From the NCBI RefSeq assembly GCF_008364825.1, contig NZ_VTTO01000001.1, positions 750,837-814,836 of the forward strand: DNA of 64,000 bases, in the 5' to 3' direction. This document shows, in pieces, positions 18,653 to 28,537 of this stretch. The translations under genes and the position numbers were made by a program. Source of the DNA: Azospirillum sp. B21 (GTDB taxonomy: Bacteria; Pseudomonadota; Alphaproteobacteria; Azospirillales; Azospirillaceae). The notes under the pieces are model-generated. The model had not been told where the DNA came from, ran no database searches, and saw only the letters and a list, made by a program, of their open reading frames with translations. Each line of letters begins with the position of its first letter. Position 1 is the first letter of the stretch.

Positions 18653-20662
18653 ATGAGCCTTTTCAATCGCTTTTCCGTGGGTTCCAAGATCACGGCGGCC
18701 AGTGCCGGCATTCTGGTGTTCCTGGTGCTGATCGGCGGCATCGGCGTGGTGGCCCTATCCGATGCCGGCGGTGCGGTGGAGACCTACCGGCGGCTCGGCC
18801 AGCAGACCAACGAAGCCGGACGCATCCAGGCCCTGATGCTGGAGATGCGCCAGCAATCCACCCGCTTCCTGCTGACCGGTGATCCGGAGGTCGGCACCAC
18901 CGTCCGCCGTCTTGCCGGCGAGGCGGCGCAGACCATCGACAAGGCCCGCACCCTGTTCGCCGATTTGGCCCTGCTGCAGACCGTCGACCACATGGCGCAG
19001 GAGATCGCCCAGTATCAGGAGGCCTTCGCCGCGACGATGGAACTGCAGGCCCAGCGCAGCAAGGCCATCGCCGAACTGGACGAGATCGGACCCCGGCTGG
19101 AGGGTGCCCTGGACGCCATCATGGACAGCGCCGGCGCCGCCGGCGACACCGACGCCGCCTATCTGGCGGGCATGGCGCTGCGCCACATGCTGTCCGCCCG
19201 TGTCTCGGCCACGCGTTACAACGTCGACGGCTCCCCGGCCCTGGCGAGCCAGACCCGCTCGCAATTCACCGACGCCGCCAGCCGCGGCGGGGCGATGATG
19301 GCGAAGCTGACCGACCTGGACCGCCGCAAGATGGCGATGTCCTACACCGCGATGCTGCGCGTCTACACCACCGGCTTCAACGCCGTGGTCAAGGCGACGA
19401 CCGAGCGCGACCGGCTGGTGGCCGAGGTGCTGACCCCCGTCGGCGACTCCATTGCCGTCGAGGCGGAGCAGTTGACCGTCGCCAGCGTCGACCATCAGAA
19501 GAAGCTGGGCGAGGAGACCGGTGCCTTCATCACCAAGGCGCTCACCGTGATGATCGCCGCTTCTCTGGTCGCGGTGGTCCTGGGGCTGGCGACCGCGCTG
19601 CTGATCGGGCGCGGGCTGTCGCGCCCGGTGGTGGCGATCACAGACCGCATGACCCGGCTGGCCGGCGGCGACCGCAGCGTCGACATCCCCGGCCTGGACC
19701 GCGCCGACGAGATCGGAGGCATGGCCAAAGCGCTGCAGGTCTTCAAGGACAGCCTGATCGAGAGCGACCGCATTGCCGAGACCCAACGTGCCGACCATGA
19801 GGCGCGGCGCGGCCGCGGCGAGCGGATCGACCGGCTGACCCAGGAATTCGACCGGCTGGTCCTGGCGGCGCTGGGCCGGGTGTCGGCGGCGGCGACGCAG
19901 CTTCAGGCGACCGCGCAGACCATGTCCGCCACCGCCGAGCAGACCACCCGGCAGGCCGACGCGGTCGCCAACGCCTCCCATGAGGCGACCGGCAACGTGG
20001 AGACGGTGGCCGCCGCGACCGAAGAGCTGACCGCCTCCATCGCCGAGATCGGCCGGCAGGTGGCCGAGAGCACCCGCATCGCCGGGCAGGCGGTCGCGAC
20101 CGCCGAGAAGACCGATGGCACCGTCCGCGGGCTGGTCGATGCCGCCCAACGCATCGGCGAGGTGGTGCAGTTGATCACCGACATCGCCAGCCAGACCAAT
20201 CTTCTCGCGCTGAACGCCACCATCGAGGCGGCACGCGCCGGTGAAGCCGGCAAGGGCTTCGCGGTGGTGGCGTCGGAGGTGAAGAGCCTCGCCAACCAGA
20301 CCGCCAAGGCGACGGAGGAGATCGGCAGCCAGATCGCCGGCATCCAGGAGATCAGCCGGCAGGCCGCCGGCGCCATCGCCGAGATCGGCCGGGTGATCGC
20401 CGAGATCAACCACATCTCCACCACCATCGCCGCCGCGGTGGAGGAGCAGGGTGCTGCCACCAAGGAGATCAGCCGCAACGTCCAGCAAGCGGCGCGAGGC
20501 ACCCAGCAGGTCTCCGGCAACATCGCCGGCGTATCGGAGGCCGCCGCATCCACCGGCGACGCCTCGCGCGAGGTGTTGACCGCCGCCGACGGGCTGAACC
20601 ATGAGGCGACGGACCTGCGCGGCTTCGTGTCGCGCTTCCTGACCGATATGCGGGCGGCGTAA
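18653..20662 (+). CDS. Methyl-accepting chemotaxis protein
   Basis: A 669-residue chemoreceptor. The first helix is at about 13-36, a long periplasmic helical domain follows, and a second helix ([20 protein letters not shown]) lies near residue 305. Then come a HAMP domain ([16 protein letters not shown]) and the cytoplasmic signalling tip with [19 protein letters not shown]. The start is set by GGAGG at 18640-18644, eight bases before the ATG. No conserved C-terminal receptor-tail pentapeptide is seen. The ligand is unknown. A second receptor of the same general type lies 1.1 kb away on the other strand. Confidence 0.95.
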   Translation: MSLFNRFSVGSKITAASAGILVFLVLIGGIGVVALSDAGGAVETYRRLGQQTNEAGRIQALMLEMRQQSTRFLLTGDPEVGTTVRRLAGEAAQTIDKARTLFADLALLQTVDHMAQEIAQYQEAFAATMELQAQRSKAIAELDEIGPRLEGALDAIMDSAGAAGDTDAAYLAGMALRHMLSARVSATRYNVDGSPALASQTRSQFTDAASRGGAMMAKLTDLDRRKMAMSYTAMLRVYTTGFNAVVKATTERDRLVAEVLTPVGDSIAVEAEQLTVASVDHQKKLGEETGAFITKALTVMIAASLVAVVLGLATALLIGRGLSRPVVAITDRMTRLAGGDRSVDIPGLDRADEIGGMAKALQVFKDSLIESDRIAETQRADHEARRGRGERIDRLTQEFDRLVLAALGRVSAAATQLQATAQTMSATAEQTTRQADAVANASHEATGNVETVAAATEELTASIAEIGRQVAESTRIAGQAVATAEKTDGTVRGLVDAAQRIGEVVQLITDIASQTNLLALNATIEAARAGEAGKGFAVVASEVKSLANQTAKATEEIGSQIAGIQEISRQAAGAIAEIGRVIAEINHISTTIAAAVEEQGAATKEISRNVQQAARGTQQVSGNIAGVSEAAASTGDASREVLTAADGLNHEATDLRGFVSRFLTDMRAA

Positions 20663-20822
20663 GAAGCGGCACTGAACTTCAGCGCAGCCGTGACAGTTAT
20701 GGCGTCGGCAGGTCCCGAAAAGACCGGGTCTTGCCGGCGTCCTTCTTCTGCCGGGCAGTCCTGCTCCTTTGCCGCGTTACATTCCCCTTGCGCCGGGACG
20801 CCCCCTTGGGCACATAGGCGCC

Positions 20823-21485
20823 ATGATCCTGACCCCCATCGCCATCGACGACATGCCGAAGGCCATCGCGGCCTTCGACGCCCATCTGGACGGCCATGCC
20901 CAAGCGCAGGCCGCCTTCCGCCGGATCGCCGCGACCTGGCCCGTGCGGCCGGAGGACGAACCCGGCGGCGGCGTCGACACGCCGGCCCATCGGGCCGAGG
21001 CGGTGCGGCTGGCCCATGCCCACGGCATCGACACGCTGGATGAGCCGCCCAGCCGCTCCTTCATGTGGGACGGCAAGGTGATCCGCACCGATGTCGAGGC
21101 GACGGTGATCGTGCATGAGGTGGCGCATTGGCTGTGCGCGGCGCCGGAGCGGCGGACCCTGATCGACTACGGCCTGGGCCCCGGCCCGGAGACCACCGCC
21201 CGCAAGGAAGCCCGCGCCGACAAGCGCCTGTGCTTCGAGGACTGCATGCATGAGGAGCAGCAGACCTCGCTGCTCGGCGTGCTGTGGGAGGTCGAACTGG
21301 ACCAGCCGGGAATCCTGGCCTTCCTGGAACAGAACTGGATGGAGCATTGGGAGCGGCCGAGCACCGCCGCCTTCTTCATCCGCCACGCCGAGGAACTGTT
21401 CACCCGCGGCCTGATCGACACCGACGGCCGCCCGACGACGGCGCGGGAGTGGGCGGATACGCGCAAGGGCGTGCTGGTGGGGTGA
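20823..21485 (+). CDS. EpmC-like metal-binding protein (HEVAHW motif)
   Basis: A 220-residue protein with VIVHEVAHWLCA (His98, Glu99, His102), then ERRTLIDYG and FED (138-140). This order, HE-x-x-HW followed by (R/E)RR-x-L-(I/V)D-(Y/F)G and a later FED, recalls EpmC, the hydroxylase that finishes modification of elongation factor P in enterobacteria. The overall similarity is from memory and partial, so a metallopeptidase-like or other role is possible. The ATG at 20823 was chosen; the frame extends to 20769. No epmA, epmB or efp gene is in the window. The GC-rich repeat follows directly. Confidence 0.5.
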   Translation: MILTPIAIDDMPKAIAAFDAHLDGHAQAQAAFRRIAATWPVRPEDEPGGGVDTPAHRAEAVRLAHAHGIDTLDEPPSRSFMWDGKVIRTDVEATVIVHEVAHWLCAAPERRTLIDYGLGPGPETTARKEARADKRLCFEDCMHEEQQTSLLGVLWEVELDQPGILAFLEQNWMEHWERPSTAAFFIRHAEELFTRGLIDTDGRPTTAREWADTRKGVLVG

Positions 21486-21510
21486 TGTCCGGCGGGGTGT
21501 CGGCTGACGA

Positions 21511-21748
21511 TGCCCCCTCCCTTCCCATGGCGTTGCCATGGGCCCCTCCCCTCCCCTCCCCCGCTTCACGGTAGAGGGTGGATTTCCAGTACAGCGGCAG
21601 TCCCCTCCACCGCCAAAGGCGGGGGAGGGTTAGGGAGGGGGCATGGCACGCCCCAAGACCAACAGCATCCACATAAAAGCGCCCTCCCCTGCCTTCGGCG
21701 GACCGAAGGTCCGTCCGATCTCAGGAGAGGGCATCGTCACCTCACCCC
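21511..21748. repeat. GC-rich palindromic intergenic repeats
   Basis: TGCCCCCTCCC at 21511-21521 is matched by its inverse GGGAGGGGGCA at 21633-21643; a second block at about 21681-21748 carries CCCTCCCC, a GGACCGAAGGTCC palindrome and GGAGAGGG. The block fills the gap between the EpmC-like gene and the convergent chemoreceptor. Confidence 0.7.
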
Positions 21749-21752
21749 CGCG

Positions 21753-23450
21753 TCACGCCGCGGTGATGCGGGTGATGAAGGCTTCGATTTCATGGTCCAG
21801 ACGGTTGAAGCTGCGCGACAGCTCTTCCGTGGTGTTCTGGACCGAGCCGGCGGAATGGCCGGTGGTCTCGGCGGCCTGCTGGACCAGACGCATTTCCTGC
21901 ATCACCGCCATGGTGTCGACGGCGGCGCGCTGGGACCGGGCGCTGATGTCGCGGGTGGCGGCGTCCTGCTCTTCCACCGCGGCGGCGACGGTGCCGAGCG
22001 ACTCGTCGACCTGACGGATGGTGCCGACGATGGCGCGGATGGCGCCGACCGCGGCATGGGTGGCGGCCTGGACCGCCGCGATTTCCGCGCCGATCTCCTC
22101 CGTCGCCTTGGCGGTCTGGTTGGCGAGGCTCTTCACCTCCTGCGCCACGACGGCGAAGCCCTTGCCGGCCTCACCGGCGCGCGCCGCCTCGATGGTGGCG
22201 TTCAGCGCCAGCAGGTTGGTTTGGCCGGCGATCGACTGGATCAGGCCGACGACCTCCTCGATCTTGCGGCTGGCCTCGCTCAGCCCCTGGACGATGCTGT
22301 CGGTGCGGCCGGCTTCGTCCACGGCGCCGCGGGCAAGTTGCGCCGACTGGCTGATGGAGCGGGTGATCTCGTCGATGGAGGCGCGGAGCTGCTCGGCACC
22401 GGCCGCCACGCTCTCCACCTCGCTGGTCGCCTCCTGCACGGAATGGGCGACGCTGTCGCTGTGGTGGCTGGTCTGCTTGGCATTGTCGAGCATCGAATTG
22501 GCTTCGTTGCGCATCGACGTGGCGGAGCGCACCACCTCGCCCATCATCGCCTTGACCGACGCCTCCAGGTCGTTGGCGAGCGCCGACATTGCCTGACGCC
22601 GTTCCTGTTCGTTGCGGATGCGCATCGCCTCCTGCTCGCGGGACAGTTCCTGCACCCGGATGGCGTTCTCCTTGAACACCTGGACGGTGCGGGCCATCTG
22701 GCCGATCTCGTCGCCGCGGTTCGCGGCGGGAATATCGGCCTCCAGGTTGCCGCGGGCCAGGCGTTCCATCACGTCGGTCAGGCGCACGATGGGCCGGGCG
22801 ATGTTCATGCCGATGAACAGAGCGACGCCGACCGTCACCAGCAACGCGCCCCCCGCCACCAGCATGAAGGCCTGGGTCGTGTTATCGACCGACGCGTTGA
22901 CCTGGGTGTAGGCGTCGGTGGAGACCTTGCGCTTGTAGTTCAGGTAGTCGCGGCTGGTCGCGTGCAGGCGGGTGTAGGCCGACTGCACCTCCTGCAGGAA
23001 GTCCAGCGGATCGACACCCATCTTCAGCAGGTCGAGGAAGCTCCCCACCTTTGCCAGATAGGTCGCGGCATCGCTGCCGAACCGCTCGAAATACTTCGCT
23101 TCCTCGTCGGTTTCGGCAGTGGCGCCCTTCAATGCTTCCGATTGGCCCTTCAGCTTGTCGAGTTGGCCGTTGAGGGCCTTCATCTCCTCATCCACCGCCT
23201 TGGGCGAGGCATTCGCGCTGCTGAGGATCACGGTCCGGTACATGCCGGCGTGGGCCATCGTCAAGGTGTCGGTCAGTCCCTGGATCTCCGCCTCACGCGT
23301 GAAGGAGCGGTTGAACAGGGTATCGAGCAGCGTCGACTGCTGGGTGATCGCCGACCAGCCGAGCAGCGCGATCACCAGCATGCCGATGATCGCCGTCGTC
23401 GCCGGAATGGCCATCTTGACGGGGATGTGGAAGTTGTTGAGGAGGGTCAT
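21753..23450 (-). CDS. Methyl-accepting chemotaxis protein
   Basis: A 565-residue chemoreceptor with helix 1 at about 13-35, a periplasmic domain of about 155 residues, helix 2 at about 194-215, a HAMP domain ([17 protein letters not shown], then [16 protein letters not shown]) and the signalling tip [19 protein letters not shown]. The ATG at 23450 has an AGGTG upstream; the frame continues to 23666 but encodes only Arg/Pro-rich sequence there. It ends just inside the repeat block. The periplasmic part differs from that of the receptor at 18653, so the two probably sense different things. Confidence 0.95.
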   Translation of the reverse strand: MTLLNNFHIPVKMAIPATTAIIGMLVIALLGWSAITQQSTLLDTLFNRSFTREAEIQGLTDTLTMAHAGMYRTVILSSANASPKAVDEEMKALNGQLDKLKGQSEALKGATAETDEEAKYFERFGSDAATYLAKVGSFLDLLKMGVDPLDFLQEVQSAYTRLHATSRDYLNYKRKVSTDAYTQVNASVDNTTQAFMLVAGGALLVTVGVALFIGMNIARPIVRLTDVMERLARGNLEADIPAANRGDEIGQMARTVQVFKENAIRVQELSREQEAMRIRNEQERRQAMSALANDLEASVKAMMGEVVRSATSMRNEANSMLDNAKQTSHHSDSVAHSVQEATSEVESVAAGAEQLRASIDEITRSISQSAQLARGAVDEAGRTDSIVQGLSEASRKIEEVVGLIQSIAGQTNLLALNATIEAARAGEAGKGFAVVAQEVKSLANQTAKATEEIGAEIAAVQAATHAAVGAIRAIVGTIRQVDESLGTVAAAVEEQDAATRDISARSQRAAVDTMAVMQEMRLVQQAAETTGHSAGSVQNTTEELSRSFNRLDHEIEAFITRITAA

Positions 23451-24113
23451 GGGGCACCTGCGTCGGCCGCCGGTCCGTGGCGCGAACCATCCGGCATGGC
23501 ATTGGAGCGGAGGAACGGGCCGCGGTCGCGCGACGCCGGCTGCGCCATCGGCGCCGCCCTGCGTTCCGCCATCGCCGCACCGCTCCGCGATACGTGGTTG
23601 GAACGAGATCCCTTTACGGGTCCGAATCCGTAACCGGGGCGGCCGTCCCGCCGGCACGACCGCCACCGCGTCATCTCATCCCGAAAATCTTTTTCAATGA
23701 TTAACGGCAGTTCTTTTGTCAGGATCTTTGATCTGTCACAATCGTTCGCCGATTTTTTGACATATTCCCGCATGCAAGTCTTAAGCATACTACGATATGC
23801 GTCAAGGCGGGGTGGCCTTCTCTTGTCAGGATCCAAACCGGCCGGACACCACTGCGCCAGCAGAGATTTCCCCTTTTCCGCGTTTTTCCAGAACAAGAAA
23901 CAGCCCTGGCGCAGTCGTTTTGCTTCAGAATGCATACAATTAGAGGGTAACAGGAATTCACTCTCGCATCAACGGCGCGAATCCCGGTCATACTGCCGCA
24001 TGGGAGGGCGTCAATGGACATTCCTTCCCGCCCGGGTTATGGCAGGGCCTGAAAGTCTATTCTTAGTCTTTTCAAAGATATGCCAAGTAGACGTGCCGCC
24101 GGCGCATACCGCT
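23451..24113. other. Gene-free, relatively AT-rich region
   Basis: About 660 bases between the chemoreceptor and the AEC transporter, both leftward. From about 23690 to 24090 A+T content is clearly higher than in the rest of the window and open frames there look random (no family match, odd amino-acid make-up). I see no tRNA, repeat or clear terminator. It may be decayed or acquired DNA. Confidence 0.5.
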
Positions 24114-25058
24114 TCAGCCCGCGGCCGACACCATGAAGGCGATGGAGATCGACACCGGCGACAGCAGGGTGGAGATCAACAGCGACATCGACACCACGTC
24201 CCGCCCGGCGTTGTAGCGCTCGGCGAAAACATAGGCGTTGATGCCGATGGGCAGGGCCGCGGCGGTCACGGCCGGGGCGACCCACACCGGCGGCAGGTCG
24301 AAGACATGGGTGGCCAGCAGCCAGGTCAGCAGCGGATGCAGCCCGGTCTTCAGCAGGGCCACGACCGTCGCGGGCAGCACCGCGCCCGAGGCCGGGCTGA
24401 GCGCCAGCGACGCGCCCAGCGTGAAGCAGGCGCATGGAAGCACCGTCTGCGCCATCATGGTGAAGCTCTTCATCACCATGGGCGGGATCGGCAGATGGAT
24501 CAGGTTGGCCGCCAACCCGAGGATGACCGACACCACCAGCGGGCTGGTCAGCGTCGCCTTGGCCGCCCCCAGCGTCGCCTGCACCGGGCGCCCGGACCGG
24601 CCGCCGCGCGCCGACCGCTGGGTCTCCGCCAGCATGGTGGCGGAGGTGAACAGCAAGGGCGACTGAAAGACGATCAGCAGCATCACCGGCACCGCCACCG
24701 TCGGCCCATAGGCCTCCATGATGATGGGCGAGCCGAGAAGCGCGATGTTGGAAAAAGAACTGGCGAGGCCAATGGGTGCGATCTGCTCCCGCCGGCCGGC
24801 CATCCGCATCCACAGCCCGCCCACCAGGAATACCGCCACCGCCGCGATGTAGAAGGACCCCAGCACCGCCCATTCCAGAGGATCGGGAATGTCCGCCCGC
24901 GCCATGTTTGAGAACAGCAGCGCCGGCAGCGCATAGATGCCGAGGAAACGGGAAAGCCCCTGAACCATCGCATTGCTGAAGCCGCGGTAGCGTGCCGCCC
25001 AGTAGCCAAGGGCGATCAGGCCGAACATCGGCAGGACGATCTGGAAAATCAGCGACAT
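24114..25058 (-). CDS. AEC family transporter
   Basis: A 314-residue membrane protein of the auxin efflux carrier family, whose bacterial members move organic acids or amino-acid derivatives. It has about ten helices in two halves, starting with LIFQIVLPMFGLIALGYWA, and a second-half segment NAYVFAERYN that is typical of the family. The ATG at 25058 was chosen; the frame extends to 25259 across the stop of the RraA-like gene, without transporter similarity. It lies 73 bases downstream of that gene on the same strand. The pair suggests uptake or efflux of a small acid and its cleavage. Confidence 0.87.
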   Translation of the reverse strand: MSLIFQIVLPMFGLIALGYWAARYRGFSNAMVQGLSRFLGIYALPALLFSNMARADIPDPLEWAVLGSFYIAAVAVFLVGGLWMRMAGRREQIAPIGLASSFSNIALLGSPIIMEAYGPTVAVPVMLLIVFQSPLLFTSATMLAETQRSARGGRSGRPVQATLGAAKATLTSPLVVSVILGLAANLIHLPIPPMVMKSFTMMAQTVLPCACFTLGASLALSPASGAVLPATVVALLKTGLHPLLTWLLATHVFDLPPVWVAPAVTAAALPIGINAYVFAERYNAGRDVVSMSLLISTLLSPVSISIAFMVSAAG

Positions 25059-25131
25059 GGACGCGGCACCGTGTGGGCGGGGTCGGCCGGGTCGGGCCGA
25101 CGATGCGGGGGCTTTCCTTACACCGATCCGC

Positions 25132-25800
25132 TCATTCGGCGGGAACGATCTCCAGCGGCGGGACGCCCAGCACATCCACCAGGGTGGCGCCGGCCTCGAT
25201 CTGCTCGGTCCACTGGCGCTCGCGCTCCAGCAGGGCGAGGCTCTGGGCCAGGGCGGCATCGGCGAAAGCCAGCGGCACGACCACCACGCCGTCCTCGTCC
25301 CCCAGGATCAGGTCGCCGGGGTTGACCGGCACGCCGCCGATGGCCGCGGTGACGTCCATCTTGCCGCCGAAATTCTTGTGCGGGCCACGGGCAACCGCCC
25401 CCTTGGCGAACACCGGCAGGCCGAGTCCGCGGATTTCGTGCAGGTCGCGGACGGAGCCGTCGACCACCAACCCGCCGAGCGCCCGGCGCTTGCAGCAGCG
25501 CACCACCCATTCACCGGCCAGCGCCACGTCATCCAGACCGCCGCCGGCCACGACGACGACGTCGCCCGGTTCGGCCAGGCTGACGGCATGATGAACCATG
25601 CTGTTGTCGCCGGGCATGGTGACGACGGTGCGGGCCTGACCGCAGATGCGCATGCCCGGCACCATCGGCTTGATCCGCGAATCCATGCTCTGGCAGCGGT
25701 TCAGCGCATCGGAGGCGACGCTGCTGGGCACCGACGACCATTTGGCGAGGGCGTCGGTGGACAGCCGGCGGTAGTCGACGAGATAGCGTTGCATGGCCAT
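25132..25800 (-). CDS. RraA-like protein / oxo-acid aldolase family
   Basis: A 222-residue member of the RraA-like superfamily, often misnamed demethylmenaquinone methyltransferase. Members include RraA (RNase E inhibitor) and 4-hydroxy-4-methyl-2-oxoglutarate / 4-carboxy-4-hydroxy-2-oxoadipate aldolases. The aldolase hallmarks are present: the Arg-Asp pair in GLVVDGSVRD that holds substrate and metal, and GDEDGVVVVP. This makes an aldolase more likely than an RNase regulator. The neighbouring AEC transporter supports a catabolic role for an organic acid. It seems to be the first gene of that two-gene unit. Confidence 0.8.
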   Translation of the reverse strand: MAMQRYLVDYRRLSTDALAKWSSVPSSVASDALNRCQSMDSRIKPMVPGMRICGQARTVVTMPGDNSMVHHAVSLAEPGDVVVVAGGGLDDVALAGEWVVRCCKRRALGGLVVDGSVRDLHEIRGLGLPVFAKGAVARGPHKNFGGKMDVTAAIGGVPVNPGDLILGDEDGVVVVPLAFADAALAQSLALLERERQWTEQIEAGATLVDVLGVPPLEIVPAE

Positions 25801-26493
25801 GGCAGGGTCCTTTCTTCGGTCTGGTCTTCGTGTCTGGATCGGGTTCGGAGGGGGCGTTGGGAGCAGTGACGGTTCCTGCGTCGCTCGATCCCGAAGCCGG
25901 CGGACCCGTCCGCCATGCGGCCGGTGACCGGCATCGGCGGACGGATCAAGCGATCCGGGTGTCCTTATGCGGGAAGGATTCGGGACTTCAACGCGCTTTT
26001 CCGCGGAACATTTGCGAGCGACACAACCCCCGGAGCTTTAGACGCCATTTATTTAGATTTTGAAGTGTACCCGCATAAGCCGTCATACGCAAGGAGGTTG
26101 ACAATCTGTAAATACGTCATAGGAAATTTCATCCCGCCTTGCTGGTTATAACCAAGAGGCACACGCTCTTGACGTGAAATTATAAGAAAGTCACCAGGCA
26201 AGCCTCGGGGATCCATAACTGCCGCAGCAGGCGGTGGGAACTGGGCGGAGTCGGAAAAACGCGCTTGAGTAGAAGGTGGGGATCTCGACTACAATTGTAT
26301 GATGCCGATGTCTCGTCTTGGCACAATCTCAGGATAGGCCATTCAACCCGCAAAAGCGGGCCGGCACCGCCGGGCGCCCAGGTCGGAGGAAAAGGCAGAG
26401 GAACTGCGACGCGCGGGACGGTGAGACCGTGGGGCCGGGGCGGGACGGGTGGTCCGAAGATGACAGGCAGGCAAATGCGAATGCCGAAAAGCG
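25801..26493. other. Unassigned intergenic region with an AT-rich core
   Basis: About 690 bases between the RraA-like gene and tRNA-Gly. Positions 26030-26190 are AT-rich and include TTGACA near 26098. From 26200 to 26490 the sequence is GC-rich with small hairpins such as ACGGT-GAG-ACCGT. It ends at a hairpin that could terminate a rightward transcript. No convincing coding frame is present. I could not match it to RNase P, tmRNA, SRP or 6S RNA by eye. Confidence 0.45.
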
Positions 26494-26525
26494 AAAGGCC
26501 GGCACCCGAAGGTCCGGCCTTTTGA
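26494..26525. terminator. Intrinsic terminator (tRNA-Gly side, possibly bidirectional)
   Basis: A 9-bp perfect stem (26494-26502 with 26514-26522) with an 11-base loop. On the minus strand it lies about 38 bases past the tRNA-Gly 3' end and is followed by a T-rich stretch; on the plus strand TTTT ends the 3' arm. Confidence 0.7.
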
Positions 26526-26559
26526 GATCGCATGCTCCAGCAGGAAGGCTGGAGGAAAC

Positions 26560-26634
26560 TGGAGCGGGCGAAGGGATTCGAACCCTCGACCCCAACCTTG
26601 GCAAGGTTGTGCTCTACCCCTGAGCTACGCCCGC
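26560..26634 (-). tRNA. tRNA-Gly (GCC)
   Basis: A complete 75-base tRNA with encoded CCA. The anticodon GCC is at 26600-26602 (complement), the acceptor stem is GCGGGCG paired with CGCCCGC, and the T arm carries GGTTCGAATCC. Confidence 0.97.
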
Positions 26635-26779
26635 GCTCCGTACCGTCGTTCAGCAGCTTGTCGGTGCCGTCCGGCGGTGTGCGGCGGACTATACTCATCG
26701 GCCGACGCATTGCAAGCGCCTTGTTTCAGTTTTTTTCACCGGCTGGACGATTTTACGCGCGCCCGGTACAAGGGCTGTC

Positions 26780-27325
26780 ATGGACACCGCATCGACCTCC
26801 CTTCCGGATCAGGCGGCGCCGCTGCCGACCTCGCCGGACCAACTGCTGGCGCGGCTCGACGCGCTGGGCATCCAGGCGACCACGCACAGCCACCCGCCGC
26901 TGCACACGGTGGAGGAGAGCAAGGCCCTGCGCGGCGCCCTGCCCGGCGGCCATTGCAAGAACCTGTTCCTGAAGGACAAGAAGGATCAGCATTGGCTGGT
27001 GGTGGCGCTGGAGGATGCGCGGGTCGACCTGAACCGGCTGGACAAGGCGATCGGGTCGGCGCGGCTGTCCTTCGCCTCGGCCGACCGGCTGTGGCGCGTC
27101 CTCGGCATCCGGCCGGGGTCGGTCACGCCCTTCGCCCTGGTCAACGACACCGGGCACAAGGTGCGCGTCGTCCTGCAACAGGCGATGATGGAGCATGACC
27201 TGCTGAACTATCACCCACTGCTGAACGACCGCACCACGGCGATCCGGCGCGACGACCTGCTGCGCTTCATCCGCGCCTGCGGGCACGAGCCGGCGATCGT
27301 CGATTTCGGCCGCACCGAGGGTTGA
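26780..27325 (+). CDS. YbaK/ProX-family prolyl-tRNA editing protein (ProXp-ala type)
   Basis: A 181-residue stand-alone editing domain. Such proteins hydrolyse mischarged Ala-tRNA-Pro or related species in trans. The segments THSHPPLHTVEESKAL, GGHCKNLFLKDKK and GSVTPFALVND are characteristic of the PrdX/ProXp-ala group, with the KNLFLKD lysine being functionally important in this family. AAGG lies just upstream of the ATG. It is the first of several rightward genes but a gap of about 180 bases separates it from the next. Confidence 0.88.
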   Translation: MDTASTSLPDQAAPLPTSPDQLLARLDALGIQATTHSHPPLHTVEESKALRGALPGGHCKNLFLKDKKDQHWLVVALEDARVDLNRLDKAIGSARLSFASADRLWRVLGIRPGSVTPFALVNDTGHKVRVVLQQAMMEHDLLNYHPLLNDRTTAIRRDDLLRFIRACGHEPAIVDFGRTEG

Positions 27326-27505
27326 CCGGCTCCGGCGGCGGTTCCACGCAATGCTTGCCCACGCAATGCTTGCTTGAGCCGCCTTGCACGCTCACATATG
27401 TCGGCAACGATCAGGATCCGGGCCGGTAACGGCCGGATCGGCAACTCCATGGCCCACCGGGATGTCCTACTGGGCCAGGCATCACCAACGGGACCGAAAC
27501 ACGCC

Positions 27506-28480
27506 ATGTTCTCCATGCCCCCCGCCAACGGGTCCAAGCCCGCCGCTCCCGCCGCCGGTGCTGCCCCCAGTGCCGCCCCCGGTGCCGCCGACGTCGTCAA
27601 GGACAGCAGCGACCGCGCCTTCATGGCCGACGTGATCGAGGCCTCGCGCGACGTTCCGGTGATCGTCGATTTCTGGGCGCCCTGGTGCGGCCCCTGCAAG
27701 CAGTTGGGCCCGATCATCGAGAAGGTGGTTCGCGCCGCCAAGGGCGCGGTGCGCCTGGTGAAGATCGACACCGACGCCAACCCGATGATCGCCTCGCAGC
27801 TCCGCGTGCAGTCGATCCCGGCGGTCTACGCGTTCTTCCAGGGCCGGCCGGTCGACGGATTCATGGGCGCCCTGCCCGAATCGCAGGTGAAGGCCTTCGT
27901 CGACAAGCTGGTGGCGCTGGCCAAGCAGGCCGGCGTCGGCGGCGGTGCCGGCGACCTGCTGGAGGAAGCCTTCGCCCAGGCCAAGGAGTTGATGGAGGGC
28001 GGCGATCTGCAGGGCGCGCTCGACCTCTACAGCCAGATCATGCAGGCCGAGCCGGAGAACGCCCAGGCCTATGCCGGCATCATCCGCTGCCTGATCGCCG
28101 CCGGCGACCTGGAGAACGCCAAGCAGATGCTGGCCCAGGCGCCGGAAGCCATCGCCAAGGACAAGGAGCTGGCCAACGTCCGCGCCGCCCTCGACGTGGC
28201 GGAGCAGGCCGCCAACGCCGGCCCGATCCCCGAGCTGATGGAGAAGGTCGCCCACGACCCGAACGACCATGCCTCGCGCTTCGACCTCGCCATGGCGCTG
28301 TTCGCCGCCGGCAAGCGCGAAGCCGCGGTGGACGAGCTGCTGGAGATCTTCAAGCGCGACCGGACCTGGAACGAGGACGGCGCCCGCAAGCAGCTGGTGA
28401 AGTTCTTCGAGGCGTTCGGCCAGACCGACCCGCTGACGGTGAAGACCCGCCGCCGTCTGTCGACCATGATGTTCAGCTGA
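27506..28480 (+). CDS. CnoX-like thioredoxin-TPR co-chaperone
   Basis: A 324-residue protein made of an Ala/Pro-rich N-terminal tail, a thioredoxin domain (about 32-140) and tetratricopeptide repeats (about 150-320). The redox motif WCGPC (Cys61, Cys64) is intact, unlike the E. coli homologue YbbN, which has a changed motif; Caulobacter CnoX keeps an active CXXC. CnoX proteins hold oxidised clients and pass them to chaperones. The ATG at 27506 was chosen because the frame upstream has no domain similarity; 27515 is also possible. A Lon-substrate-domain gene follows 57 bases later. Confidence 0.87.
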   Translation: MFSMPPANGSKPAAPAAGAAPSAAPGAADVVKDSSDRAFMADVIEASRDVPVIVDFWAPWCGPCKQLGPIIEKVVRAAKGAVRLVKIDTDANPMIASQLRVQSIPAVYAFFQGRPVDGFMGALPESQVKAFVDKLVALAKQAGVGGGAGDLLEEAFAQAKELMEGGDLQGALDLYSQIMQAEPENAQAYAGIIRCLIAAGDLENAKQMLAQAPEAIAKDKELANVRAALDVAEQAANAGPIPELMEKVAHDPNDHASRFDLAMALFAAGKREAAVDELLEIFKRDRTWNEDGARKQLVKFFEAFGQTDPLTVKTRRRLSTMMFS

Positions 28481-28537
28481 CGCTTTTCCGGACAAAGGAC
28501 GGCTGTTCCACCGGCGAAGGGGTTCTATCTGATTGGC

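Noticed and set aside
23447..23935. Leftward frame of 162 codons upstream of the chemoreceptor
   Set aside because: Composition is random-like, it overlaps the receptor's start and has no ribosome site.
26200..26490. RNase P, tmRNA, SRP or 6S RNA gene
   Set aside because: None of the short invariant segments of these RNAs could be found by eye; left as an unassigned region.
26180..26710. Frame of 176 codons across tRNA-Gly
   Set aside because: It runs through a tRNA gene and a terminator and shows no protein features.
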